From: Schistocerca nitens
Lineage: Eukaryota; Arthropoda; Insecta; Orthoptera; Acrididae
DNA: 64,000 bases
NCBI RefSeq assembly: GCF_023898315.1
Contig: NC_064622.1
Location: 179,944,178-180,008,177 of the forward strand
Direction of reading: 5' to 3'
Shown: in pieces, positions 8,288 to 19,203 of the stretch
Layout of the letters: every line of letters starts with the position of its first letter
Numbering within the stretch: the stretch's first letter is position 1
Notes under the pieces: generated by a model
What the model was told of the DNA's origin: nothing
Databases searched by the model: none
The model's input: the letters and a program-made list of their open reading frames with translations, nothing else
Translations under genes and position numbers: made by a program

Positions 8288-10613
8288 GTGACAATAATGG
8301 CGTGTGAAAAACGTAACACTAGGCTCCAAAGTAAACTGAGAAATAATAGTGACGACGAGCGTAGCTTACCAACACCACTGTGTAATGAATTAACAGACAT
8401 TCAAAGTAGTAATTTGGTAACTGTGCATAGGGAAATGGAGTGGGCATCAAATAATGGTGTAGACAGTGAAACAGGTAGGGAACAGGGAAGCATTATCGAT
8501 CGATCGGTCGGCAACAGCTCGCCTCAGGATTCAGAAATGACAGGACACAATCTTGCAAATACTGTAGATTCAGGTTTTGCGTCCTCACTGTTTTCTCAAA
8601 TAAATCAAGACACATTTTCTGCTTTTCAAAATGAGAATATTGCCGGTTCAAATGCACTGCCGAATAGCATTGAGGAACATGTTTCAGACACCAGTGCACT
8701 GTTATTACAGTTAATGCAACAAATGGGACAAAGGCTACAAAAGTTAGACATAATGGAACAAAATCTTCAAAAGTTAGACACAATGGAACAAAATCAGAGA
8801 CAAACACAGCAAAAGCTTCAAAAGTTAGAAACAATGGAACAACACCAGAGACAAACACAGCAACAGTTAGACGCAATGGAACAAAATCTTCACACCACGC
8901 TTGAACAAACACGTGAAGATTTAACTACTGAGTTACATAAAATCGAATCGAAATGTCAAAAAGTCTGTAATGACGTAAAAACACAAATTTGTGAGCATTT
9001 CCAACCTATTTTTTCGCGTCATGAAAATGCATTACAGAATCACGAAGCAGCCATAAAAGATCTGCAAACTATTGTTCATGAAAATCATGAGACCTTGCAA
9101 GCTAAAATTGACTCAGTTTCATCTACCGATTCGGATACGCAACTCGCAAAAACTCAGGAAAACTTAAAGGACACAGTAGATACTCTGAAAATTGGTTCAG
9201 GAAGACACATGGAGGAAATTAGTTCATTATCAGAGAAAGTAGTTGAACTTTCGGATCAGCTAAATAATTTGTCTACGAAGGTAGATGATAATCTGAATGA
9301 CACAAAACCGGTAGTCTTTAATGACACAGAAGAGTGCGAACAAATTAGGAAATTCAAACAAAATCAGAATCAGATTAATACGCAACACCAAAGAGAAATC
9401 CGGGAAGTACGAGACCAGCTGACACAGGTAATACAAGAATTACGTATTTGAGAGGACACTCGCGCCCCAATACGGGACGAGGGATATAGAAATACGGAAC
9501 AGCCACAAAATAATAACACAGCGCATTTCGGAAATTATGAAAGAAATTGGCAAGGTGCACCGAATTTTGAAATGGAACCGCCGAAACGACGTAACAATGA
9601 CCGATATGCGACTCGCCGACATGATGATTTTGACTATAAGCTGTTCATTACTACACATAAATTTAAAACATTTAAGAATTCTGGCAACGACATTCATCCA
9701 CAAGCGTGGCTCCATCAATTCTCTCATTGTTTTCCTCCCAACTAGTCATTAGAGCACAGATTAGAATTTATGTGTGGCTATTTGGAGAATGAACCAGCTG
9801 TAAGAATGCGATCGGTCATTCACGATTGTCACAGTGAAGGAGAATTTTACCATGCCTTCCTCTCAGCATATTGGTCTCAAGCTCATAATGATGAAACATT
9901 TCGAAAATCTGAATTTTCCAGTCTTGTGAAATATTTTTGAAGACATGTTGCACAAGAATCAGTAGCTGCCAAACCCATACAGCCCCTCATAACTCATTTG
10001 CATTTGCTTAATCAAATTACCTGAACATTTGCGACATATTATTTTGGCAGGACGTTGCAAAGACGACATTGAAACTTTTCAGGGACTCTTACAAGAATTA
10101 GAAATTGACAATGACAATCGCTGAACGCGAAAACAGGAACACAACAATTATAGGTCACATCCGTCGCAATTCTGCGATGAAAGAAATAATAACTGGACAC
10201 GACAAGGCTATTCTCACAACACAAATCGTGACCAAAACAGACACCACCCGTATGACAACCGTTGGCAGAGTAGTAATAATTACAGGGAAAGATCACCTCT
10301 CTGCGGTAGTGACTATCACAGAGACAATCAGGGAAACAGACAATTTGGGAACCAAAATAATTATTATCTAGTGCGACACAATTACTTTAGACGCAATGTT
10401 CCAGCACGCAGTTACGATGCAGGGAGAAATTCTCCATCACGTGACCGACAAGAAAGAAACTATGTAAACTACCGACAAAACGACAGACCTGAATTCCATC
10501 AGAACTGGCGGGATTCAAACAGAGCAGGGCACTCTCGACAAGGTGAATTTGTAGAAGTTAGGTCTCCTAATCCCAATAACGACACACGCCAACAAAGAGA
10601 TAGCAGACAATGA
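8288..10613 (+). pseudogene. gag of LTR retrotransposon, decayed
   Basis: Structural (capsid) polyprotein of the LTR element. The first 387 codons are open (8288-9451). From about residue 140 they form a long coiled coil built on repeats of LQKLDTMEQN and QRQTQQ. The same frame continues past TGA 9449 with a capsid-like domain (HKFKTFKNSG, HPQAWLHQFSHCFPP, GYLENEPAVRM, YHAFLSAYW), interrupted by TAG 9743 and TGA 9938. A frameshift near 10016 leads to YLPEHLRHIILAGRCKDDIE, a TGA at 10122 and a basic Arg/Asn/Gln-rich tail to 10613. No CCHC knuckle is visible. The start is the first ATG after the leader. GC and codon use are unlike a retained host gene. Confidence 0.8.
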
Positions 10614-10671
10614 CCCGCACCGCAGGCAGCCACGTGCGCCGGCCGGCTCAGAGAAAAATAACATAGACGCT

Positions 10672-10806
10672 AACATTGAGAAAAATTCCAGTATTCTTTA
10701 CCGACGTATACTGTATGATAATTGCGTTCAAGTTGAAACTCTGTGTACTAGGAAGAGTAAATGTTTACACCACATTTCACATGTGAAACCGTTTATTGAG
10801 AGATAA
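10672..10806 (+). pseudogene. Possible pol C-terminal stub
   Basis: Short frame ending CLHHISHVKPFIER before a TAA. It resembles the end of a Gypsy pol polyprotein, where a His/Val-Lys-Pro motif precedes the stop. If correct, a deletion joined the end of gag to the end of pol. Confidence 0.35.
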
Positions 10807-10860
10807 TTTGTTTTTTAAGTTAGTCTTTACTATAAAGTCTTTGTAAGACTTAGAATCTGT

Positions 10861-11063
10861 GCCGGCTGGAGTGGCCGTGCGGTTCTGGGCGCTACAGTCT
10901 GGAGCCGAGCGACGCTACGGTCGCAGGTTCGAATCCTGCCTCGGGCATGGATGTGTGTGATGTCCTTAGGTTAGTTAGGTTTAATCAGTTCTAAGTTCTA
11001 GGCGACTGATGACCATAGCAGTTAAGTCGCATAGTGCTCAGAGCCATTTGAACCATTTTTGAA
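10861..11063 (+). mobile_element. tRNA-derived SINE, head A with body 1
   Basis: Complete SINE from gccggctggagtggccgtgc to aaccatttttgaa. A perfect 12-bp duplication cttagaatctgt lies at 10849-10860 and 11064-11075. It inserted into the LTR element. Confidence 0.95.
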
Positions 11064-11075
11064 CTTAGAATCTGT

Positions 11076-14000
11076 TAACATGCAACAATGTTTGAAGTTA
11101 AATATCCAATCAAGAACCAAGAGAACTTATTTAAACAGAAATTACGAATGCATTGTTATAGTGAACAGACGTCACAGTGTTATTGTGTGTGTACATTCTT
11201 ACTTGTTAGTTGCATGATTATGTAATGACTATAAGGCTTACATACTTAGAACATATACTGGTACTGCTAATGAGATTTTAATGCAACATTTTGGTTTACT
11301 TGAAAATACATTCTGGATTTAAAGTACTTTCTGTGAGATACCAGATGACACAGTGGTTAGTTTATGTGACAGCTACACGATTTTATCACGACGCTACTAA
11401 TGAGTGACAATTTACAATGTTGCTTTTGCGGTGTTTCTGTTTTATATCTGCACAGTTTTTCTGTATTATTCTGGAAAGTAAAACATGTTTTAGTAGTAAC
11501 TTTTGTGGTATAGCTACAATGAGACTGCCTTTTCCGTAGCACAATAATACGTTACAGCACAGTACTTTCTTCATCACGGCAATAAGCGTAATAACTAAGA
11601 TATCTATATGCAAAGCATTTCACTTTTGTTTATCATGAGGTAAGTACATTGGCTTCTGCAGAACTTAGCTTTCGGAGGACAATAATTACCACACTTCCAC
11701 AGAGATTATCTTACAGCAAGATGCACATTTAGCGCTACAGGGCACGCATTTGAGTGATTAATTTTGTACTTAAACCATTTATTTTTCAAGATTTTTGAAT
11801 TACAAAGAAAGTTTTCCGTGATACATTTCATTCCATTGCCGTAATCTGTAACACCTGAGGGTATAATTACATTTATCCTCGGGGGTACACGCCTACTTTG
11901 TGTACCATGTGTTTGGCAAGCACAAGGAGCCCTAGCTAATACGGTATTTGCTTATACAACTTTACACATCGGTACCATATTTCTCTAACACATAAATTAC
12001 ACAGCTATCTGATTATTTAACAGAGAAACAAACATTTTTTTTACTACTATGAGAGCTCTGAATATTGTATTTGGTATGGGATCATGATTTTTAAAGTACG
12101 TTGGAGGTAGATGACACTGTTGAAATGAGCAGAGGTTTTTTATTTAGGTTTTGACATTATTGCAGAAAGATACGACGTTTTTGAGATTTGACTGAGGTGT
12201 TATGATGTTATTATTACGATGACTATGTGTATTATGCTGTTGCGGTATGTTTATGATCAATAACCTGATGCTATATGAGTTATTTGATTATGCTACATAT
12301 CTGTTATGATGAAATATTGAAGAAGTGTCGACGAATAAGGTAAGGAATAATGAGTAGTGGTTAGGGACTCTGGTTTGTGAAAAAGGTTGTTGGAAACCAA
12401 GAATCGTACTTTAAGAGTTATGAAATGTGTGTAAATGCGTGAATGTATCACAAAGCCGGCGAAAATTTTTTGGACACTGTTATATTCATAAGATTTTGTT
12501 TCTACACATTTGCAACGCAAATTCTCGATCTGTGAAATTTTGTACATGAGACTTCCACTGTAGTGCAAACTGGTGTTGTAAATATTTCGGTAAGAAAGTT
12601 AAGTGACCTTCACGTAATACGTCGTGGGCACGACGCATTACGTGGGCAGCTGCACGACAGTCGCCTGGAAAAAAGCCATTAATGTGTGCCTTTCAGAAGA
12701 GTTGCGAGCTACTGACTTACCAAATGCCACATAGCTATTAAATGATGTTTTTATGCTTTGGTTTGCGTAGTTGCTTATTTCATTTGATATCTGGTTTCCA
12801 GCTGTCTTGCAGCATTGGTTTAATAAAATAAAATTAAATGCATTTGTTAATGTGAACACTTTCTGTCAACAGATCTATTAAATAATTATTATCTGATCCA
12901 CATTCTTCGAAAAATGAGCTCTTGGAATGGAAAGAACAATAAGAAGGGACTAATAACAGTAACTGCATATATACTTTTCTTTTCAAGTATTTGGTAATTT
13001 ATTTCATAGAATAAGTTTTTGTGGTGCACCACTTTAATGACATAGACGTTAAGATGTGAATAGACATTTCCCTTATCTGCATTGTTGTCTTTACTGTAAT
13101 ATTTCTCTGCTTGAGATTTGTCATGTTTAGATATAAGTTATTGCATTTGCTGCAGCTGTTTGCCAGGCATAGTGCTACTAAATTTCACTTTACATTACTC
13201 TGTTAAGCCAGTTTTACTACGAATTTATTTTTCTTGTTTGCTGCGCATTGCCTTATATTAGTTGTAATATTGCATTTGCTTTGCTAATTTATGCTACTTG
13301 CTTTGCCATTTGTATTTTTTATCATTGCTGTTTGTGTTAATTGTTTTGTGCTGCTGCATTGCCTTGTTCCTTAGTTTAACATCTGAGCTCAGTAGATTTA
13401 AGTTAGCTTAAGATTGGGTAGGCTATATGAGAGAACGAGTTGTGATGAATTGGAAGAAATGCATTGAGAAGCTTTGGCCAAAAAGTATTTTGAAAGAGGA
13501 TATGTGCAAAAAAGTAGGGTTTAGGGACAACAGGTTTGGGTAGGATTTTCTTGGAAATAAATGATGAGGTAAGATAATGGAAAATAAATAATGAGGTAAG
13601 AAATATGTGAACATATAAATACAGAAAGCATGCTTGGATAGGATTTTTTTGGTGGAAACAAATGTTGAAATAAGACGAAAGATCTATGGAATGAAGTTTT
13701 AGGTTGGACTGCAGTACCAAATGTTACACTGAAAACAAACCCTGCCCTTTCCTCTTATGTTATTCTGCTATGTGTTTGTGTACTCTTGTATATTTGTGTT
13801 TTTCCTGTCTTTATGTGTTTAGCTGATATGAGTTATGTTGTGGAATTTTTCTAATAATATGTTATTTTCTTTGTAAAGATGTTTAGACATTATTTATTCT
13901 GTTTTGTTTTAATGCTCATGTGTGAAGTTGATATTTCAAAAGTTATTCTGATCTTTTATGTATTTACTTATGTCATAATTCCTGTAACACTGATGTATAT

Positions 14001-14270
14001 GTTTATTTCTATTCTTTTGTAAAGCCCCTATTACTACAAATGTTATCTATATTGTTACGTTCTTTAATGATGTATTGTGTATCTTTGTAATTGTATTCTT
14101 ATGTTATAAAATTGTAATGGACACCAGTTCATCAGAATAAGTAACTTGTAAGTTACATTTCACTGCACACATTTCTGTTGGTCATAGTATATGGACAATA
14201 TGTGAGAAGTAGGGGCTGATAGTGTTGCACGTGTGTTAATAATTCAGCAAGGGACTGGATAACAGCATTG
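11076..14270 (+). other. Long non-coding interior of the LTR element
   Basis: About 3.2 kb of AT- and T-rich DNA with only short open frames on both strands and no recognisable protein motif. Its position between the LTRs makes it part of the element. Confidence 0.6.
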
Positions 14271-14274
14271 CTGG

Positions 14275-14422
14275 TTCTAAGGACAATTCCAGAAACTTTG
14301 TGAGTGCACAAGTGGTGGTTTATGGACTTGCTATATTGTTTGCAAGACTTCTAAGGACAATTCCAGAAACTTGGTGAGTGCACAAGTGGTGGTTTATGGA
14401 CTTGCTATATTCTCCGCAAGAC
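14275..14422 (+). repeat. Two copies of a 74-bp tandem repeat
   Basis: Units start ttctaaggacaattccagaa at 14275 and 14349. Most of the unit is repeated almost without change (for example gtggtttatggacttgctat). Confidence 0.9.
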
Positions 14423-14477
14423 TCTTCGATGGTGATTGTGCACCTGCACAGTCGCAACAGATGGCTGTTGGCCGTCT

Positions 14478-14610
14478 CTACAAGGACTACAGTGGGTCTG
14501 CACCTTTGATGACCCACCAATACCATTATTTCTACAAGGACTGCACTGGGTCTACACCTCTGGTGGCCCACCAATACCGTAATCTCTAACAAGACTACAG
14601 TGGTCTACTC
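14478..14610 (+). repeat. About 2.5 copies of a 54-bp tandem repeat
   Basis: Units start at 14478, 14532 and 14586 with ctacaaggactacagtgg or close variants. The first two units end in gacccaccaataccat or a close variant. It lies shortly after the 74-bp repeat, inside the LTR element. Confidence 0.88.
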
Positions 14611-14724
14611 TGTGACGACCGACCTACCAATATTCTTCAAAAACTTCGACTGACTATGCGGTGGGTTTGCTCTGCTGTGGCCCATTACCTGTCTGCATGT
14701 CAAGAGTCAGAACTGTCTTTCCGT

Positions 14725-14917
14725 GCCGGCCGCGGTGGTCTAGCGGTTTCTGGCGCTGCAGTCCGGAACCGCGGGACTGCTACGGTCGCAGGTTCGAATC
14801 CTGCCTCGGGCATGGGTGTGTGTGATGTCCTTAGGTTAGTTAGGTTTAAGTAGTTCTAGGGGACTTATGACCTAAGATGTTGAGTCCCATAGTGCTCAGA
14901 GCCATTTGAAACATTTT
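14725..14917 (+). mobile_element. tRNA-derived SINE, head A with body 1
   Basis: Starts gccggccgcggtggtctagc with B box ggttcgaatcctgcc and body 1. A short deletion removes the ctaagtt repeat of the body. The 11-bp duplication tgtctttccgt lies at 14714-14724 and 14918-14928. Confidence 0.94.
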
Positions 14918-15198
14918 TGTCTTTCCGTTGGAAGGACAACACTACTTCTTCAAGACTGCATGGAAATCCACTACTTCCATGTGCATTTTCTTTTACTGCT
15001 CAGAGTTTGAGAAAAACACTGCAATTTTACTGTGATGAATGATCAGGACTGTTTTTATGGACTGTGAGAAAATTTTAGCTTTCGACCAACATTGTATCAG
15101 TAAGTGTGTGCATTTGATTTCTTTGTTATTGTAGTAATGAAAAAACTTTAACACATATGTATTGTCCAGTGCCAAAAACAATTTGTAAAATTTTTTTG

Positions 15199-15213
15199 TG
15201 GGGAGCATGGGGG
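15199..15213 (+). promoter_or_regulatory. Polypurine tract of the LTR element
   Basis: tggggagcatggggg lies three bases before the 3' LTR. That is the expected position for the plus-strand primer of reverse transcription. Confidence 0.6.
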
Positions 15214-15216
15214 CTA

Positions 15217-15789
15217 TGTAAGTAGGCTGTTTATGTCTTCTTATTGGCAACGTTACGTAGCGCTCTGTATGAAAATCACTGGCTGTGCTGTGTGCAGTCT
15301 GTGGCTAGTTTGCATTGTTGTCTGCCATTGTAGTGTTGGGCAGCGCGTGTTGGGCAGCGCGTAGCGTTGCGCAGTTGGAGGTGAGCCGCCAGCAGTGGTG
15401 GATGTGGGGAGAGAAATGGCGGAGTTTTGAAATTTGTGAGACTGGATGTCATGAACTGCTATGTATATTATGATTTTTCAACACTAATAAGGTAAATACA
15501 TTGTTTGTTCTCTATTAAAATCTTTCGTTTGCTAACTATGTCTATCAGTAGTTAGTGCCTTCCGTAGTTTGAATCTTGTATTTATCTGGCAGTAGTGGCG
15601 CTCGCTGTATTGCAGTAGTTCGAGTAACGAAGATTTTTGTGAGGTAAGTGATTTGCGAAAGGTATCGGTTAATGTTAGTCAGGGCCATTCTTTTGTAGGG
15701 ATTTTTGAAAGTCAGATTGCGTTGCGCTAAAAATATTGTGTGTCAGTTTAAGCACAGTCATGTATAAATTTTTCTAAGGGGACGTTTCA
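15217..15789 (+). repeat. 3' LTR, 573 bp
   Basis: Partner of 7420-7991. The low divergence between the LTRs suggests a moderately recent insertion by insect standards. Confidence 0.93.
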
Positions 15790-15925
15790 GTTGTGTTGTC
15801 CTAATCATCATCATTTCATCCCCATCGACGCGCAAGTCGCCGAAGTGGCGTTACATCGAAAGACTTGCACCAGGTGAACGGTCTACCCGACGGGAGGCCC
15901 TCGTTACACGACATTTCATTTTTTC
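15790..15925 (+). mobile_element. SINE, body X, second half
   Basis: Continues the SINE of 7291-7419 with gttgtcctaatcatcatcat, caagtcgccgaagtggcgtt and acacgacatttcatttt. It is followed by the SINE target duplication at 15926-15939. Confidence 0.92.
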
Positions 15926-15939
15926 ATCTGTCTATGTGT

Positions 15940-16038
15940 TATCCGCTCTATGGTTTTATGTGGCCGAAGAGCGGCGTAGATAGGCCGCTGCCGGCCTCCC
16001 TTTTGTAATGTATTAAAATAACAATAAAGAAAAAAAAC
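15940..16038 (+). mobile_element. LINE-like 3' end with poly-A
   Basis: Resumes the outer unit interrupted at 7276 (tatccgctctatggttttat), with an aataaa signal at 16023-16028 followed by eight A residues. This looks like the 3' end of a retroposed transcript. Confidence 0.55.
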
Positions 16039-16400
16039 GATTCAAGGAGGTAGGTCTCCAGTGAGGTTGGAGGGAGTTACGAGCTCGTCGGGGAGAGGGC
16101 AGTACTCTCGTGTACCGAGTGTGGTACGGCTACGGCGGTGGCAGCTGGTAGTCAACCCTGGAGCAACGCGGGGCCGCTGTTGGTTTGGCGTGACGCGGAG
16201 CAGCGACACTCCTTGCGTGGGTCGGGCGGCGAGGGCGCGTTCTCGTAGCGGGACTGGGGTTAGCAGCGTCCGTGGTGGAAGCCGTTACTGCCCGTGGGCG
16301 ATTAAGGCCAGTGTGTTGGCTGTGGCCTGCCCTGTGGCATCACGCAGTGTCTTCAACCCATGTGCTGCTGTTGCCGACAGCGTTGTTTCTTGGTGGTGAG
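16039..16400. repeat. GC-rich block with 149-bp dispersed repeat, copy 2
   Basis: 16217-16365 matches 6353-6501. The flanks on both sides differ from those of copy 1, so the shared block is a fragment of some larger repeat. No protein motif is visible. Confidence 0.7.
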
Positions 16401-16413
16401 TCGTCTTCATAAA

Positions 16414-16512
16414 ACTTCCTGGCAGATTAAAACTGTGTGCCGAACCGAGACTCGATCTCGGGACCCGAGTTCGAGTCTCGGTCCGGCACACAATTTTAAT
16501 CTGCCAGGAAGT
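16414..16512. repeat. 99-bp near-perfect palindrome (MITE)
   Basis: Two 49-bp arms meet at about 16463 with almost no loop. They start acttcctggcagattaaaac and end at the reverse complement. Only a few bases differ. The centre carries a gttcgagtctcgg B-box-like core. The following 16513-16555 (cagcgcacactccgctgcag) looks like the outer end of the same repeat family. Confidence 0.9.
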
Positions 16513-16555
16513 CTCATATCAGCGCACACTCCGCTGCAGAGTGAAAATCTCATTC

Positions 16556-17170
16556 GGGACTGCTATTCATATTTAAATCAGTTGGTTGTAAGAGTTCGTG
16601 TTAACAGTTGAGCCTTAAAAATTAGTTTCTATGGTTGTGCCAGGCACGTACCATATAATGTGAAGCCTGCATATGAGCGCTAAGCATCCATAGTTCTGTT
16701 AGTGATTCTTAAACGACATTCAATTTGGGTTGTCATTATGAACACTGAAATTTTCAAATCTTTCTGCCGAACGTTAGGAGCATAGTTAAGCTTCCTAATC
16801 GCCCAGTGCTTCTGTAACTTGTATTATGTAATAAGATACTAGTATGCTGTCGGTTTTCACTGTGATTATCTAAAGAGGAAACGTAGTATCCACAGTTAAT
16901 TTTCACATCCTTGTCTAAAAGTTGGTATCTATGAACCAAAACAAGCTCTGTGTTATTTACCGAATAATTGATTCATCTGATCGGTTAATTATGTGTTTGC
17001 CACCTTAATTCAGTGCTACGTAAAAGACTGACGGCTTCACAAGAGTCAACGCTTGGCTATAAATTTATTGCGTTTCCATATGTTCTAGAGTGCAACTCGT
17101 TTTCTGTTTTGCAAAAACAGACATAATGTCTTATGGGATAACAGCAATCAGTGATTTTATAATGCTACTT
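16556..17170. other. Unassigned spacer
   Basis: AT-rich DNA with no coding or repeat signal that I can support. Confidence 0.5.
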
Positions 17171-17174
17171 AAAT

Positions 17175-17262
17175 ACCGTCTTGATTGCAAATTTTTTTTT
17201 ATTCATATGACCGGTTTCGGTCCATTCAGAACCATCTTCAGATCTGTAAAAATAATGATACT
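17175..17262 (+). mobile_element. Half of a MITE related to 61594-61811
   Basis: Shares the order ccgtcttgattgcaaa, catatgaccggtttcggt, gaaccatcttcagatctg with the first half of the MITE at 61.6 kb. The second half is missing. Confidence 0.7.
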
Positions 17263-17445
17263 AATTTACTATTTCACGGAAGCAAATCTTTTTCATCCTA
17301 TCTAATCAACATCAAATGTACCAGAACGTACCTGATATTTCAGTTACAGGAGTAACCCGTCCAAATCCAGCAACTTTCACATGCTACGTCACATAAAATT
17401 GGTTGGCAGAGTGCACGTCATTCATATTAATTATAACACTATTAC

Positions 17446-17544
17446 CGACAGGTGGCGTCTGGTACATTTGTTACATTCCATTTGCACATACTGTATTCAG
17501 TAGATGAAATGGAATGTAACAAATGTACCAGACGCCACCTGTCG
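17446..17544. repeat. Perfect hairpin, 38-bp arms, 23-bp loop
   Basis: 17446-17483 and 17507-17544 are exact reverse complements (cgacaggtggcgtctggtac and onward). No mismatch is present. The loop is 17484-17506. It could be a very young foldback element or the core of a longer MITE. Confidence 0.93.
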
Positions 17545-17703
17545 TTTGTCTGTGTCGTCCGCGGCTGCCTTAGAAGCTGCCGGCGTTGGGCGCAGTCGTT
17601 GGGGCCTACGCTCTCTCAAAGGTGCTGTAGTGCAGCAACACAATGTTAATCAGAAAATGCTTTCTTTCAAAAAAAGTTTTTTACTTTTTTTTTTTTTGTT
17701 TTC

Positions 17704-18112
17704 GACCTGCCAGGTCAGCCGACAGCGCTAATGCGCTGCTTACTGCACTTGGGTAGGCGCGCTGGCCCCAGATCGAATCCGCCTGACGGATTAATGACGA
17801 GGGTCGGTGTGCCGGCCAGCCTGGATGTGGTTTTTAGGCGGTTTTCCATATCTCATTAGTTGAATACCAGGCTGATCCCCACTTCCCACCTCAGTTACAC
17901 TACTCGCAGACATTTGAAATATGTTCTCACTGTTTCATGATATACATTAGACGCAGACAGCTGGGGTACACTGATTCCATCCCAGGAGGTACAGAGTGGC
18001 GGCAGGAAGGGAATTTGGCCACCCATTCGAATTAACCACGCCAAATCCGATTGTAACAGTGCCGACCCTGCACAAACTGCGGGATAAAGGCTCAAGCAAT
18101 AGAGAAAAAAAG
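17704..18112 (+). mobile_element. Long tRNA-derived SINE (about 400 bp)
   Basis: A degenerate tRNA-like head is followed by gagggtcggtgtgccggcca, ttaggcggttttccatat, actcgcagacatttgaaa, acgcagacagctggggtaca and gcacaaactgcgggataaag, then a short A-rich tail. A related but distinct member is at 54742-55183. Confidence 0.8.
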
Positions 18113-18849
18113 TGTTTTTAGTTGTAAATCATGCTATTTTAAGTAAGAGGAAGTAGAGGTTACTGACTCTACTGGGCCCATCAGGCTGCAGAATAGAAAA
18201 ACTAAAATCGCTGAATGTAGGATTTTGTGTTTTTCTATTTTTCTCCAAAATAAGTTTATTTAAATGCTGTAAAACTCTCTTGCTTAAAGTCCCCTTGAGA
18301 AGGGATTGATTGTATCCTTGTGATGATTAATTTTTTTTTGAACTGCTATATTTGAATCTGAAGTTTAAATTCAGTTGAGATATAATTTCACTAGCTGTAG
18401 CTAGCAGTGATTTTGTTTTACATAGAGGCATTCATAGACAAACGGTTTTCTTAAGGATTTACATTTTTTAGTTACTGTGTACCTTGCTTGTCAAGGTGGC
18501 CCCAACCTATAAATTCAATTTACTGTTTGTTTCAGTTTTTCATTTTATTGTTACACTTTATTTAAATAAAGTTTACTGGCTAAGAAATGGTTACTGTAAT
18601 CTGAATATCTATGCTGATACCAGTGTGTCGTGCTATTATGCTATTGCGATGTGGCAAATAAACTTTTTTGTTAAGAATCACCTATGGACTTGGTCCTTTC
18701 AGTCCCCACAGCCTTTAGAACTGGTAACAACATATCAGGTTGAGTTTTTAGTGTACGTTTTTTGTATTAAAACATTATGCAGATTATTTTTAAAACCTAT
18801 ATAGAAATATAAATTTAGCTTTCTGGTTTCCTGGCATCAAAGAACACAA
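18113..18849. other. Unassigned spacer
   Basis: AT-rich. A 106-codon open frame at 18484-18804 has no recognisable motif and no support as a gene. Confidence 0.5.
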
Positions 18850-19203
18850 TACAGTAGTACCCCAACTTACGCTAACCCGTTTTACGCAAATCCAAAGTTA
18901 CGCGATTCGTCTCCTTGAGGGCTCTGCACCTTTATACTCCCACACTGCACACATAGTGTTCGGCCGTGTTTCATGCGGAACCGCAAGCTAGCTTGATGGA
19001 TAGATTCTGTGACATCCAAACGAAGCAGAACTGATTCATTGCATCCAGCAAGAAAAGATAATCATTATTTATGGAATGTGAACTTAATATTCTGAAAGAA
19101 TTCGATGCAAAAATTAAAAATTGTGAACTGGCAAAAGAAGTTTGATCTACCGGAATCAACAGTCAGAAAAATTACAAAAGGTAAAGAAAAAAATATCTAA
19201 GCT

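Larger units (their letters stand above)
7420..15789 (+). mobile_element. LTR retrotransposon, Gypsy-like, gag only
   Basis: An 8.37 kb element bounded by direct LTRs (7420-7991 and 15217-15789). The LTRs start tgtaagtaggct and end ggacgtttca, giving TG...CA termini. Target-site duplication is attg/gttg (7416-7419, 15790-15793), 4 bp with one change, consistent with Gypsy integrases. Internal order: about 300 bp leader, gag relic, a possible pol-terminal stub, then about 4.4 kb of non-coding DNA. No protease, reverse transcriptase or integrase core is recognisable. It therefore looks like a non-autonomous (LARD-like) element that relied on enzymes made elsewhere. Two SINEs inserted later. Confidence 0.88.

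Noticed and set aside
8493-8912. 139-codon open frame on the minus strand
   Set aside because: It is the shadow of the gag repeats on the plus strand. Its Val/Phe/Leu repeats mirror the QKL/MEQ repeats.
14275-14610. CRISPR-like array
   Set aside because: The repeats are adjacent 74- and 54-bp tandem units with no short repeat and variable spacer pattern, and the DNA is eukaryotic.
10800-15216. A hidden pol or env gene in the LTR element
   Set aside because: I searched both strands for RT (YxDD), integrase zinc finger, protease DTG/DSG and envelope features and saw none. A profile search could still find a very decayed trace.
18484-18804. 106-codon frame as a host exon
   Set aside because: No motif, AT-rich and no splice or neighbouring coding support.
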